NCBI GenBank assembly: GCA_947247005.1
Contig: OX365955.1
Location: forward strand, 19,635,322-19,699,321
DNA: 64,000 nt
DNA from: Spisula solida
Lineage: Eukaryota > Mollusca > Bivalvia > Venerida > Mactridae
Direction of reading: 5' to 3'
Part shown: positions 46,441 to 59,752 of the stretch, one piece after another
Position numbering within the stretch: the stretch's first letter is position 1
Layout of the letters: every line of letters starts with the position of its first letter
Program-made: the position numbers and the translations under genes
Notes under the pieces: generated by a model
Seen by the model: the letters and a program-made list of their open reading frames with translations, nothing else
Told to the model about the DNA's origin: nothing
Database searches by the model: none

Positions 46441-46870
46441 TGTTAATATGCATTTTAGTCCCACCTAAAATGGTGCTGTGAACTTGCTCTTATGTCTTCT
46501 GGTCAGGCATATAATTATTTTTCCTAAAATATTGTACTAATGTAATAACATTATATACAGTAATTAAAATGGGCCAGCTTCCCTTTGAAGAAGATGTTTT
46601 TTGAAAATGTAAATAGTTTCTTTTCTCTCACCTAATATGAAATTGTCAATATTTCTTTCATTCCCACCTTAAATGGTGCTGTGAACATGTCATATGTCTT
46701 TTAGTCCCACCACGTCCCACAAGTACTATTAATGTATTATTGTCCAATATGTTAATCTTTGTCCGACCTAAAATGGTGCTATGAAGTGAAAGAAATTATA
46801 GTAATATAAGGTATGTCTTTTTCATTCACGCAATATGATGCAGTACGTATTTTCTTGAACTACCTTCTAC
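46440..46870. repeat. Diverged relatives of the 124-bp satellite monomer
   Basis: Three copies of CC(A/G)CCTAAAATGGTGCTGTGAAC-like sequence (near 46461, 46664, 46763) and CTTTTCTCTCACCTAATATG echo the satellite's CACCTTAAAACATGTGGTGAAC and TTTCTCTCACCTAATTAGG. They are separated from the array by the foldback element. Confidence 0.6.
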
Positions 46871-49800
46871 AAGCTGTTTTGGTGAACTTTAATTTAATGC
46901 AAAAGTTTGTCTTTGTATTTAATTAGTTGTTGTTACCAGTCCTTGATTGTACACCCGAAACATGTAATAATATACAAATTTAGTGTTTCATAAAATTTGG
47001 AGTTTTAGATGTCATCTTTTTTTATTTGGGTTAATTAGTATTTTAAACTTAACGGAATATATTTTTCCTGGAATCTCCTCATAGTATATGGCATTCAGAT
47101 CTAAATTTAAGGTGGCAAATTTTAGAAAAGGTTTTAAGGAACATATCTAAACAGTTGTTCAAGCCATGTGCAAGGTATTTTGGTATTTAAGCATGAGCGT
47201 GAGTATTGCTGAGCCTTAAACCAAATTGACATTTTTTCTCTGTACCAAAGCAGAATTTAACCCTATTGTCAACCTGACTTATAATTATTTGTCTTGCCTT
47301 TCGTTTTAAACTTTTGTATTTTAAAAAATGAAATAAATATTTTTCACTGTTTGATAACACATAGATTGGTTCTATTGTATCTCTGTTTGGGGAGCTTTAG
47401 AGTGTTTTGCAGTTTCTGCTGAATGATTTTGTCCCTGTCTTTTCTAACTTGGTGATGATGATTTGCTTCTAAAATATTTACTATGTTATGGAATCAGTCA
47501 CCTATAAAACTTCGTGATAATCTCAGGTAATCTACTGTCTAATATGTTACTGTCATATAAGATTCACAATGACTATACATTATATAGCTGGAATCTTGAG
47601 ATAAATATGTGAGTATTGCATCAGTTCTCGAGATAAGGACCTGTAAGTTACACATGCCTCTCATCAGTGTGCTTCAATAATTCGGTGGTTAGGGCGCTTG
47701 GCGTCTAATCTGGCGACCATACATAAAATGGTAATGCACTGGGTCTTGAGACAAAGAACTGAGTATTAAATCAGTTCATTTCTCGACATAAGGACCTGTC
47801 AGTTACACTTGCCTCCCATCAGTGTGTCTCTGTAGTTCCGTGGTTCAGTCTGTCTTATCTGGCGACCGCACAGAAAAATGATAATAGGCCACAGATGTCT
47901 TGAACATGATGCAATATTGCACTGGGTTTTGAGACAAAGACCTGTGGGTTTGATCAGTTCTTGAAAAAAGGGGAATGTGTTTACCATATAAAACTGGTAA
48001 TATTTCGCAGTAGGTCTTGAGAACATGATGCAATATTGCACTAGGTCTCTAGAAATGTGTACCCATGTGTGCATGCGTTTGTGCGTACTCAGTAACATGT
48101 ACATATAACATACATAGATAGTAACAGGTTGATTTACATATGAAAATATAGGAACTGGTTCCATAACTTATTTTGACTTCTCATGTTGAAGATGGTTCTA
48201 ATAATTTGTAGAAAGTGACAATAGCATGCAGCAGACAACAGCAATGCACACAAAGGCATACGCAATTGTGACTTACAATAGACCAAGCAGAACCTAACAG
48301 TGAAAAATATGTCCTGTATTTTCTTTTCTTGTATTGGAAAATTAAAAACATTTAAGAAGGTATTACCTCATCAGCTTGGAAGTTATATGCATCTGCCTTT
48401 AGAGCAGTAGGTTGAAGGATTGAACCCTGGCAGGGCCCGGCTAGGGTTTGTTCTGATATGGCCAATGGGAAGCCACCAGCTTGATACATTTATGAGGTTT
48501 GTGTATATCTTACTTCCTGCATCTGGGTACTGGTATTAAAGGATAGGAATCAGGTAGAAGTGTTCAGAAAATTTATAGATTAGGTGTTTCATTAGCTACA
48601 TTGGCTGGACGTTTAAATGGAGGTGACACTTTAAATAAACACTTCTACATTAAAGTAAGGTTGACCATAGAGCTTGTAGAAGGTAGCTTGTTAATAATTT
48701 TAGTGGTTTACTGGCTTTGGTTTGATCAACATCACTTCAAATTTGAATAAATATTGACATCGGCCTATATATTTCTTCTTTCATTTCATAGTTTTGCTTC
48801 AATAATGCCTCTCTAGATAAAATTTGTCAACAGCCTGTACATTTGTATTTTTCTTTCATAAACATCTTGGTATGTTCTGTCATCTCACAATATTTGACAA
48901 TGGCCAAGTTCCTCATTCTCAATTTCTGTTGATGTTCTGATGTTGTATGTCCTTCTCTCTCATATGGATAACATTTTACCACAGGTAATGCATTTCTCCT
49001 TGTATTGTATAGAATGACTGAGTCTGTCCTCTCTAAACATTAGACAGCTGTGTTACAGCAAATGAATTTACATTTCAAATTCATTCAATTTTCTTGTGAG
49101 ATTTGACAAAACCAATACTTCCTCCTTCCATTTAATAAACTGATGGAATTTTGCCCTCTATAGATGCCATGCAAAATTCCATCCTATCTTTTTTAATTAA
49201 ATAACAATGATCCAGAGTCATTTTCCTCAGCTTAGTGGTTATGAGGTATCTACTTTTAGAGCAGTAGGTCGAAGGTACCTTCCTCTTTTTTATTTAATTT
49301 CTTTGCTCTAAAACTATCACCAGATAACATTTGGCTACAGCCACAATTACATTCCTCTTTATTTTAAATAAAATAAACTGAATCAAATTCTTTAAACTAT
49401 TTACATCAAGTTGTTTAACACTTAATTTAAAATTCTATAGGGCACTGACACTATTAAAACTAGCATATTGTTTGAACTATAATTATTACTGATACATATT
49501 GCTCATAAAAAATGGATTCATGTTATATTAGTCAGGAATTAATGTTACATGGTTGTTATAAGTTGTTTAAAATTGTGTTCCAAATACCAGGGCTGTCAGT
49601 AATTGATAACTATGAAATGCTCCATATTTAATGTAACATTTTAATAAACATCCAAAGTAGGCACATACAGACTAATTAATATGTATAATGCAGAAAATAT
49701 TCAAATTGCTTTGTACTCTTAAGACATGTAAAAGTACGAGGTGTAATATACAACCATTGGTAGTTTTCACAGCAGTTTTTTTGAAAATCAGAAGGACATA

Positions 49801-50939
49801 AGAACTGCAGTGTTTGCTTAAGGACGTAAGAACTGCGGTGTTTGCTTGGATTTTAACCCTTTACAGAATAAATAGCAAACTTTCTGTGACTGTGACCTCA
49901 CATTAAACAAGAAATAAAAAAGATAAACAGCTTTAAGATAGCAGATAAGTGTACTTGTTTTCAATGAAGTTGCGGACGTTAATTCATCTGTTTGAAATTG
50001 AAAACACAAATCTAACTAGAATCTATATATTTATACATGTATATTGTTTGTTAGTATATCAAAAAAGAATAGTAATATAGGTATGTGTAGTAATCTAGAT
50101 TCTATGACAATTTTAGCGATAGTGATTCCAAAGTTAACTCCGGATTTTAATACTTAGCATGCATGTTGTCTGAAAAAAAAACTGTAGACAGGAAAATGGG
50201 AAAAAAGTAAAAAAACTAGGCTCAGATAAGATTTGAACTCGCAGCCCTCTGCTCGTAAAACGATTCATAAGAAATGAATGCTTAACCGACATAGCTAATT
50301 TTGCTACGATTATACACCGACTGTATATACTGCTACACTTTCCCTCCGTACATGCCGGGGTCACTTTAAGATCGAACAGTTAACAATGCTATACTATTAC
50401 TCAAGTTAGTATCGACAGTAACCAGAATAACATATCTGTGTGTGTGTCTACTGTACATTTTGTTCTAACCTATGAGGTTGAATTTTCTATTACATTTTTT
50501 GTAACTGCCGATTTATTTCCAAACATTAATTGGTTTTTAAAGTAGGTCAAATATCAAGCTAGACAGCTAACGCTGAACAAATTCCTGCAATAGACCACAA
50601 AGTTATGATCTGGACAGGTTAAATTATGGCCATTTGAACCTTGCTCTTTGAGATATAATGATACCATTTGTCGCATAAGCACAACCTCGTAGTGGTCAAT
50701 AATTGTGATAGGTTAGTTTTTGAATTCCAATATACAATAACCATTTATGGTCCGGACAAGTTAAATTATTACCATTGACCTTCAACTGTGACCGTGACTT
50801 TTAAGATAAGAAAATGGGGGTTGTGCATGACACTCCCTACTTATTGAGGTTATCATTTATGCCAAATGTAATGCAAGGCAAAGTTATGGTCTGGACAAAC
50901 TTCAATTTGACCATTGACCTCCAACTATGACCCAAAGAT
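46871..50939. other. Intergenic or intronic; tRNA-like and SINE fragments only
   Basis: Degenerate tRNA-like fragments around 47690-47730 and 47830-47870 (GGTTAGGGCGCTTGGCGTCT, ATCTGGCGACC) lie in two related ~150-bp blocks. SINE-like wording (TTTAGAGCAGTAGGT.GAAGG) is at about 48400 and 49257. A 'GGTCTGGACAA' dispersed repeat is at 50590-50930. No gene recognised. Confidence 0.45.
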
Positions 50940-51490
50940 TTGATGAATGCTCATACACCAGAAATGAAGACTTAAGTAGAGCTCACTGCATGTGGGATTG
51001 ACAAAAATGATTTTGAATATTGTAGTCGATTGCTTTATGCGTGAATGACCGATATCTGTTTTTACCCCCTGACTGTATTCAGGAAATTCCTTGCGACATT
51101 ATCGCGTTGAAATGGAGTGGTATTGGAACTTACTGGAAACAGCCGGATGATGTGCCTCACAAAAATCAGGTAGCGTTAGGCATTCAAATTCTAATCGAGC
51201 ACAACAAGAGATGTTCGATAGCAATGTGCATCACCTGTCCAGGTTAATCTGAATCCTGCCATCACATCGATGAATGGAAAACCTTGACTAGAGAATGATA
51301 TTCCATTGTTGACCTATCCAGTGATGGTATTTGCATGTGTGCAGTTTGCACAATTCATGCGAAGACAATTTATGCATCAAAGCACATCCAATGTAAGGAC
51401 AATGTCCACGCAGGCTGCCATTATGCATTTGATTGTATGCAGCTTGACCAAATGTTTGGTATGTTGTGTGTACAGGAGTATTGGCTGTCG
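50940..51490 (+). repeat. Copy of a dispersed sequence, inverted relative to 30080-30640
   Basis: See 30080-30640. In this orientation a 68-codon open frame begins at 51041, but the corresponding frame is not kept in the other copy. Coding is unlikely now. Confidence 0.6.
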
Positions 51491-52339
51491 TGGCCGAACT
51501 GTTTGGATTCAATTGCATTAGTGTTAAAAGTTCCTAAAACAGCTTTTATGTCCATGCTTCATTTTAAACATTCCATGCATGGTATTTAAGTATTTTAGTC
51601 TTGTTGCTTGAAACCTTTACTGTTCATAGCATATGTACAAGTAAAATTGCTTGATTCTTATTAATTAGTTTCGTTTCTGTATTTCAGGTTGGAATAGACC
51701 AGGCGAGCATATGTTCAGTTCCAAGAATCCAGCCATATGTAGCTAGTTTCTATCTTCTTCTTCTTCTGCATTCCATCTTTTATGGCCATTTATATCTTCA
51801 GTTTTGATGTAATGATGAACTGCACTGTCTGCTGTAGGTTGCTGTCATCTCCCCTTAGTCTTAAGGGACATATCTGTTGGCCAAACTTTCTGTTGTGCTT
51901 TTGTCCAAATTGGGGCAGATTTGCAGTATATGGAATAGTGTATGTCTGCTCCTACCATGCACTGTCAACATCCAGCTGTCTCCACTCTTTTCCTATGTTT
52001 CTGTTGACTACAGTGTCAAGTACAGACGATAATAGTTTGACTGGTCTTTGCCTCTGCATATGTGATGGAGGTTAGGGTTCTGTTTCATGGTTGTTCAAGT
52101 TTGTCAGCAGCTTCATCTCCCCAAGTGATTCCCGTGTAGTAGAGTTTGACCTCTGATTTTTTTGCATACTGGTAAGAGGCTACTTAATGGGAGCGTATCC
52201 ATGACTGTATGGAACAACTTAGAGTCCCAATTATTGAGTAAATAGCCCCTGTGCTTCCAGGACATGGAATGCCGGCATAATTATGTGGGATTCACTTTTG
52301 TTAAAGTTCTGCCATGTAGACACACAGTGTGATAACACC

Positions 52340-53745
52340 CTTTGTGTATGACTGTATGGTCATATGGTGTTTTCATTGCCAAATTTGATATGGCAATGAC
52401 CTTTGACCATAGGAAGACACAATTGTATAATACAAGGCATACGGGTGTGATTTATCATGTCTAGGCTCGACATGCGAAACTGTAGATACACTCCACAACA
52501 GCGAGTGTCTTCTAACAACAGCCAGGATGTCTTCCTCAGTGCACATGGTTCATGTTACATGGTCTATTTGTCATGCTCAGTATTTTGGCATATAGATTAA
52601 GTTGGGTGCTGTACATGTACTTTATGTACTGTTTCATGCACTATAACAATAGATTAGAGATTTCACTTACAAAAGGATGTTGCAAACACTTTGAATGTTT
52701 ATGCTTTAATATACTTTTGTGTATGTCCATGATTATATGGCATGATATAGTTTTGGCTAAGGTAGTGACTCTTAACAGGGATGGTAACTATCTTGGTATG
52801 AAATATTTGATGTAAGGGTCATGGAAGTCGTAAGTTTTTAAGGCACAAACATCATGCAACATGTTTGTTACACCCTTGTAAGTGACATCGCTAATAAACT
52901 TCTTTTCCATCCATATTTGCAAATAACCTTGCTTACTATGACATGGGCTGGTATTTCACATCAATATCTTCGCTCTGCGTGCCGAATGAAGATACACTCC
53001 AAATGCAGGGATCAGGCATAGATTCATGGAATGCCGGCCTAATATTTTTTGCAGGCTCGTGTGAGAGACCCACTATGTTGACCAACTGTGTGATAACACC
53101 CCTTGTAGACACACCTTAAGTGCTGCATTAATGCTGATATCAGTACATGGTCATTTGTTTTGTTCAATGCCAAATTGAACATGGCAATGACTTTTGACTG
53201 TAAGTAAGGGACAGTTGTATGATACAAGGAATCCAATGAATTTGGTTGAGATTCATCATGTCTTTGCTCCACATTGGGAATGTTAATACACTCCACATGC
53301 ATGGAGCAGGCATGTAGAGATGTAATAAAGGCCTAACCCCAATTGTAAGTCCCAATGCATTTTGGTAAGACTTAATAACTACTTCTTCCTTCATTTATAT
53401 CTGTCTGTCTATTGTCATATGTGTCTTCTGACAACAGCCAGGATGTCTTTCTCAGTGCACCTGGTTCATATTACATGGTCTATTTGTCATGCTCAGTATT
53501 TTGACATATAGATTAAGTTGGGTGCTGTACATGTACTTTCTGTACTGTTTCATGCACTATAACAATAGATTAGAGATTTCACTTACAAAAGGATGTTGTA
53601 AACACTTTAAATGTTTATGCTTTAATATACTTTTGCGTATGTCCATGATTACATGGCATGATATAGTTTTGGCTAAGGTAGTGACTCTAACAGGAGTGGG
53701 TACTGTCTTGGATTGAAATATTTCATGTACATGGGTCATGGAAGC
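52340..53745. repeat. Tandem duplication, two copies of about 0.5-0.6 kb
   Basis: Copy A 52340-52830 and copy B 53130-53745 share GGTCATTTG-like, TGGCAATGAC, TTACATGGTCTATTTGTCAT, GATTAAGTTGGGTGCTGTAC and AGAGATTTCACTTACAAAAG. The offset is about 790 bp on the left and 915 bp on the right, so copy B carries about 127 bp more. Hairpin-MITE remnants related to 62502-62600 lie between and beside them. Confidence 0.8.
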
Positions 53746-55211
53746 CTAAAGTTGTTATGGCACAAATGGCATGCAACCTGTTACATTCCCTGTATGTGTC
53801 ATCTCTTATTGCCCCTTTTAACTTGGACATTTTGGTTTTTATAAAACAGTATTTTGTATACTATTACTGTTATTGCCGTCTTTGAAGTGCTTTATGTACT
53901 CAGTGTAGAAATAATTCCTGTGAATGCATCTCATTTGCTTCCCCATCTGTAAGGGACATGCCCTGCATGGACTGGATCTGTGCAGCACCTCTGTAAGAGA
54001 CCCCCTCCCCCTTGTAGTCATCTCCTGAGAGCTGCACCACTTGTGAGAGGCCCACCCTGTAGACACACCCTTGTGGTACTATCTTATGTTTATTTAATTC
54101 TTAAATAATTAGGATGAAGTTAGGTTCACTACTGTGCTAGTGTGTTTCATTTAAGGGTATATACAGGAACATGCATTAGGCATGTGGTTGCGGTTTAAGG
54201 ACTTGCTTTAACACACAGTGTGCATACAGCATGGGTCCCTAACAAGGGATGTTGCATACATGTGTCTTCAGGATGAGCATCTTACACGGGTTGTACCAAA
54301 TATGTTAATGGTGTTTGATCTGTTATTCTTATTGAAGCTTCTAGGACACTAATAGTTCTATGCAGGGCTGTGCACACCCTGTACTGGAACTATTAAGTCC
54401 CGAAAGTAGCAACAAATATAACTCTCTTACACTTAGCAACATGTTGGTTACATCCCCTGTGAGATATTCATTATCCAGACAAATCCTGTAAGTAACATCC
54501 CTTGTTAGGGACACATGTTGTATGCACACCCAGTTATTCTTTCATAAAATTTCTTCCTTTCTATACCACATAACTGTCTATTAAGATTGGCCAAGATGAA
54601 GTCTTTATGTGAGTTTGGTTCCTAAAGCCTGTATTTTCTCACACATGAGATGTTGTTTGTAAAAGACCGGAATGCCAACTATTCGAATAGAGAACAGGAT
54701 TCCTTAGTAGATGCTCTCCAAGCAGCAGATCTCAAGGCCACCACAAACGTTAGATGCAAGGAAAGATGTAGTTACACACGTCTAGTGAGAAGGTCCTGAC
54801 CCTCAATGGCCGCGTTCATCGTTAGATCGGATATGAAAGTCAGCGCTTCGTATCATGGTGTACAGTCTTACCCCTCGTTTCAGACGTCAACAAGTCTCCA
54901 GTGGATTAGGGCATCTGCATATGGAAACTGCCTATTTATTTGGTCGTGTATCAACGTTCATCAGGAGTAAATACATCATAACAAACAACATGTCACTGTG
55001 TGCTATGTGCCCTGTCATTGTCACCCCATAGACTCGTCCTGCTTGCTTCGTTTCTGTTGTATTACTGAATTATTGACAACAGTCAAGTTCAGATAGATAG
55101 TTTGCCTTTCATTTCTTATAAAAATAGGTTATGAGCACATTTGGTTAAAGAAAGTGCTTTGTGTTTCTTTATGTACTCGGTGTTGAAATATTTGCTGCTG
55201 TCTATTTGTAG

Positions 55212-55316
55212 GCATTAGATGATACGTTACCAATGTTGCCAGTGATCATCCTCATGCACCCAGATTTCAAGTTCATTCTTCTGCCAGAATATATCACTAC
55301 AGAGGACGGATACTCG
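55212..55316 (+). CDS. Exon-like segment, copy 1 of 3 (unrecognised protein)
   Basis: A 105-nt open segment between a good acceptor (CTGTCTATTTGTAG) and donor (TACTCG|GTAATT). Only one frame is open: ALDDTLPMLPVIILMHPDFK then FILLPEYITTEDGYS. It is phase 0 at both ends, so symmetric. The composition and alternation look protein-like, and I cannot name the family. It would be an internal exon of a plus-strand gene, perhaps the one starting near 26.4 kb. It may also be an exon carried passively within the tandem repeat. Confidence 0.5.
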
Positions 55317-57422
55317 GTAATTTAAATAATTACATGCATGTGGCACAAAGGGTGTGTCTACTAGAAGAGCACCTTACGTGTTGTGTACCTCTAAGGAGTT
55401 GAACTGCAAGGGTTGTCTCTCACAGGAATGCAGTACAGATGGTGTCTCTGTAGGGTGTCCTCTTACATGTTGGGTTGCAGACGAGGTGAATCCACATGGC
55501 TGTCTCATAGAGGGGATGTAACGCATGTGTTGTGTCTACAGGGTGGGTCTCTGACACAGGTGTATCACACTGGGCGTTTCTTCAGAGTGTATCTCTTTCA
55601 GCGGGTATATCACACAGTGTGTGTACAGGACATGTCTCTTACTGAGGTGTAGCATACAGGGTGTACCTACAGTGTGTGTCCCTAACAAGGGATGTAGCAT
55701 ACAGGATGTGTCTATAGGGTGGATCTCTCACAGGGGGTGTACAAAACATGTTAAATGGTGTTTGATCTGTCATTCTTAATGGCGCTTCTTGGACACTAAT
55801 GCTTCCATGCAGGTATGGAACTTAAGTCCTGAAAGTAGCCACAAGTATAACTGTCTTACACTTAGCAACATGTTTGGTACAACCCTGTACCCCCTGTGAA
55901 AGATTCATTGGGTAGACATAATCTGTATGTTATGTCCCTTGTTAGGGACACAGGCTGTAGGCTCATCTTGTGTGCTACACCGGAGTAAGGAATATGCTTT
56001 GTGTACACCCTGTGTGCTATATCCCCTGTAAGAGACTAACCCTAAAGACACACCCTGTGTGCTACATCTGTGTCAAAAACACACTCAGTAGACACAGCAT
56101 GTGCGTCACATCCCTGTATGAGACAATCCTGTGAATGCATCTCATGTGCTTCCCCATCTGTAAGAGACATGCCCTGCATGGACAGGATCTGTGTAGCATC
56201 TCTGTAAGAGACCCACTTGTAGTCATTTCCTGAGAGCTGCACCACTTGTGAGAGGCTCACCTTGTAGACACCCCTAGTGGTACTATCTAATGTTTATTTA
56301 ATTCTTAAATAATTGGGATGAAGTTAGGTTCACTACTGTGCTAGTGTGTTTCATTTAAGGGTATATACAGGAAAATGCATTAGGCATGTGATTGCGGTTT
56401 AAGTACTTGCTTTAACACACGGTGCGCATACAGCATGGGTCCCTAACAAGGGATGTTGCATACATGATGTGTCTTCAGGGTGTCAGAGCATCTTACACGG
56501 GTTGTACCAAATATGTTAATGGTGTTTGATCTGTTATTCTTATTGAAGCTTCTAGGACACTAATAGTTCTATGCAGGGCTGTGCACACCCTGTACTGGAA
56601 CTATTAAGTCCCGAAAGTAGCAACAAATATAACTCTCTTACACTTAGCAACATGTTGGTTACATCCCCTGTGAGATATTCATTATCCAGACAAATCCTGT
56701 AAGTAACATCCCTTGTTAGGGACACATGTTGTATGCACACCCAGTTATTCTTTCATAAAATTTCTTCCTTTCTATACCACATAACTGTCTATTAAGATTG
56801 GCCAAGATGAAGTCTTTATGTGAGTTTGGTTCCTAAAGCCTGTAATTTCTCACACATGAGATGTTGTTTGTAAAAGACCGGAATGCCAACTATTCGAATA
56901 GAGAACAGGATTCCTTAGTAGATGCTCTCCAAGCAGCAGATCTCAAGGCCACCACAAACGTTAGATGCAAGGAAAGATGTAGTTACACACGTCTAGTGAG
57001 AAGGTCCTGACCCTCAATGGCCGCGTTCATCGTTGGATCGGATATGAAAGTCAGCGCTTCGTATCATGGTGTACAGTCTTACCCCTCGTTTCAGACGTCA
57101 ACAAGTCTCCAGTGGATTAGGGCATCTGCATATGGAAACTGCCTATTTATTTGGTCGTGTATCAACGTTCATCAGGAGTAAATACATCATAACAAACAAC
57201 ATGTCACTGTGTGCTATGTGCCCTGTCATTGTCACCCCATAGACTCATCCTGCTTGCTTCGTTTCTGTTGTATTACTGAATTATTGACAACAGTCAAGTT
57301 CAGATAGATAGTTTGCCTTTCATTTCTTATAAAAATAGGTTATGAGCACATTTGGTTAAAGAAAGTGCTTTGTGTTTCTTTATGTACTCAGTGTTGAAAT
57401 ATTTGCTGCTGTCTATTTGTAG

Positions 57423-57527
57423 GCATTAGATGATACGTTACCAATGTTGCCAGTGATCATCCTCATGCACCCAGATTTCAAGTTCATTCTTCTGCCAGAA
57501 TATATCACTACAGAGGACGGATACTCG
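57423..57527 (+). CDS. Exon-like segment, copy 2 of 3
   Basis: Identical in coding sequence to the segment at 55212. The donor context differs slightly (GTAATATTATC instead of GTAATTTAAAT). Splicing it after copy 1 would add 35 residues in frame. Confidence 0.5.
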
Positions 57528-59647
57528 GTAATATTATCTAATACATTTAAATAATTACATGCATGTGGCACAAAGGGTGTGTCTACTAGAAGAGCACCTT
57601 ACGTGTTGTGTACCTCTAAGGAGTTGAACTGCAAGGGTTGTCTCTCACAGGAATGCAGTACAGATGGTGTCTCTGTAGGGTGTCCTCTTACATGTTGGGT
57701 TGCAGACGAGGTGAATCCACATGGCTGTCTCATAGAGGGGATGTAACGCATGTGTTGTGTCTACAGGGTGGGTCTCTGACACAGGTGTATCACACTGGGC
57801 GTTTCTTCAGAGTGTATCTCTTTCAGCGGGTATATCACACAGTGTGTGTACAGGACATGTCTCTTACTGAGGTGTAGCATACAGGGTGTACCTACAGTGT
57901 GTGTCCCTAACAAGGGATGTAGCATACAGGATGTGTCTATAGGGTGGATCTCTCACAGGGGTGTACAAAACATGTTAAATGGTGTTTGATCTGTCATTCT
58001 TAATGGCGCTTCTTGGACACTAATGCTTCCATGCAGGTATGGAACTTAAGTCCTGAAAGTAGCCACAAGTATAACTGTCTTACACTTAGCAACATGTTTG
58101 GTACAACCCTGTACCCCCTGTGAAAGATTCATTGGGTAGACATAATCTGTATGTTATGTCCCTTGTTAGGGACACAGGCTGTAGGCTCATCTTGTGTGCT
58201 ACACCGGAGTAAGGAATATGCTTTGTGTACACCCTGTGTGCTATATCCCCTGTAAGAGACTAACCCTAAAGACACACCCTGTGTGCTACATCTGTGTCAA
58301 AAACACACTCAGTAGACACAGCATGTGCGTCACATCCCTGTATGAGACAATCCTGTGAATGCATCTCATGTGCTTCCCCATCTGTAAGAGACATGCCCTG
58401 CATGGACAGGATCTGTGTAGCATCTCTGTAAGAGACCCACTTGTAGTCATTTCCTGAGAGCTGCACCACTTGTGAGAGGCTCACCTTGTAGACACACCCT
58501 AGTGGTACTATCTAATGTTTATTTAATTCTTAAATAATTGGGATGAAGTTAGGTTCACTACTGTGCTAGTGTGTTTCATTTAAGGGTATATACAGGAAAA
58601 TGCATTAGGCATGTGATTGCGGTTTAAGGACTTGCTTTAACACACGGTGCGCATACAGCATGGGTCCCTAACAAGGGATGTTGCATACATGATGTGTCTT
58701 CAGGGTGTCAGAGCATCTTACACGGGTTGTACCAAATATGTTAATGGTGTTTGATCTGTTATTCTTATTGAAGCTTCTAGGACACTAATAGTTCTATGCA
58801 GGGCTGTGCACACCCTGTACTGGAACTATTAAGTCCCGAAAGTAGCAACAAATATAACTCTCTTACACTTAGCAACATGTTGGTTACATCCCCTGTGAGA
58901 TATTCATTATCCAGACAAATCCTGTAAGTAACATCCCTTGTTAGGGACACATGTTGTATGCACACCCAGTTATTCTTTCATAAAATTTCTTCCTTTCTAT
59001 ACCACATAACTGTCTATTAAGATTGGCCAAGATGAAGTCTTTATGTGAGTTTGGTTCCTAAAGCCTGTAATTTCTCACACATGAGATGTTGTTTGTAAAA
59101 GACCGGAATGCCAACTATTCGAATAGAGAACAGGATTCCTTAGTAGATGCTCTCCAAGCAGCAGATCTCAAGGCCACCACAAACGTTAGATGCAAGGAAA
59201 GATGTAGTTACACACGTCTAGTGAGAAGGTCCTGACCCTCAATGGCCGCGTTCATCGTTAGATCGGATATGAAAGTCAGCGCTTCGTATCATGGTGTACA
59301 GTCTTACCCCTCGTTTCAGACGTCAACAAGTCTCCAGTGGATTAGGGCATCTGCATATGGAAACTGCCTATTTATTTGGTCGTGTATCAACGTTCATCAG
59401 GAGTAAATACATCATAACAAACAACATGTCACTGTGTGCTATGTGCCCTGTCATTGTCACCCCATAGACTCGTCCTGCTTGCTTCGTTTCTGTTGTATTA
59501 CTGAATTATTGACAACAGTCAAGTTCAGATAGATAGTTTGCCTTTCATTTCTTATAAAAATAGGTTATGAGCACATTTGGTTAAAGAAAGTGCTTTGTGT
59601 TTCTTTATGTACTCAGTGTTGAAATATTTGCTGCTGTCTATTTGTAG

Positions 59648-59752
59648 GCATTAGATGATACGTTACCAATGTTGCCAGTGATCGTCCTCATGCACCCAGA
59701 TTTCAAGTTCATTCTTCTGCCAGAATATATCACTACAGAGGACGGATACTCG
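59648..59752 (+). CDS. Exon-like segment, copy 3 of 3
   Basis: One base differs from copies 1 and 2 (ATC to GTC, Ile13 to Val of the segment). The splice sites match copy 2. As the flanking intron copies are just as similar, the identity reflects recent duplication and does not itself prove selection. Confidence 0.5.

Noticed and set aside
51682..51750. Exon-like segment after TTTCTGTATTTCAG (WNRPGEHMFSSKNPAICS, then stop)
   Set aside because: Good acceptor, but a short frame with no recognised homology and no linked exon. Possible last exon; evidence too weak.
51782..52075. 97-codon plus-strand open frame rich in Cys/Leu/Ser
   Set aside because: No motif, no splice context, and composition like translated non-coding sequence.
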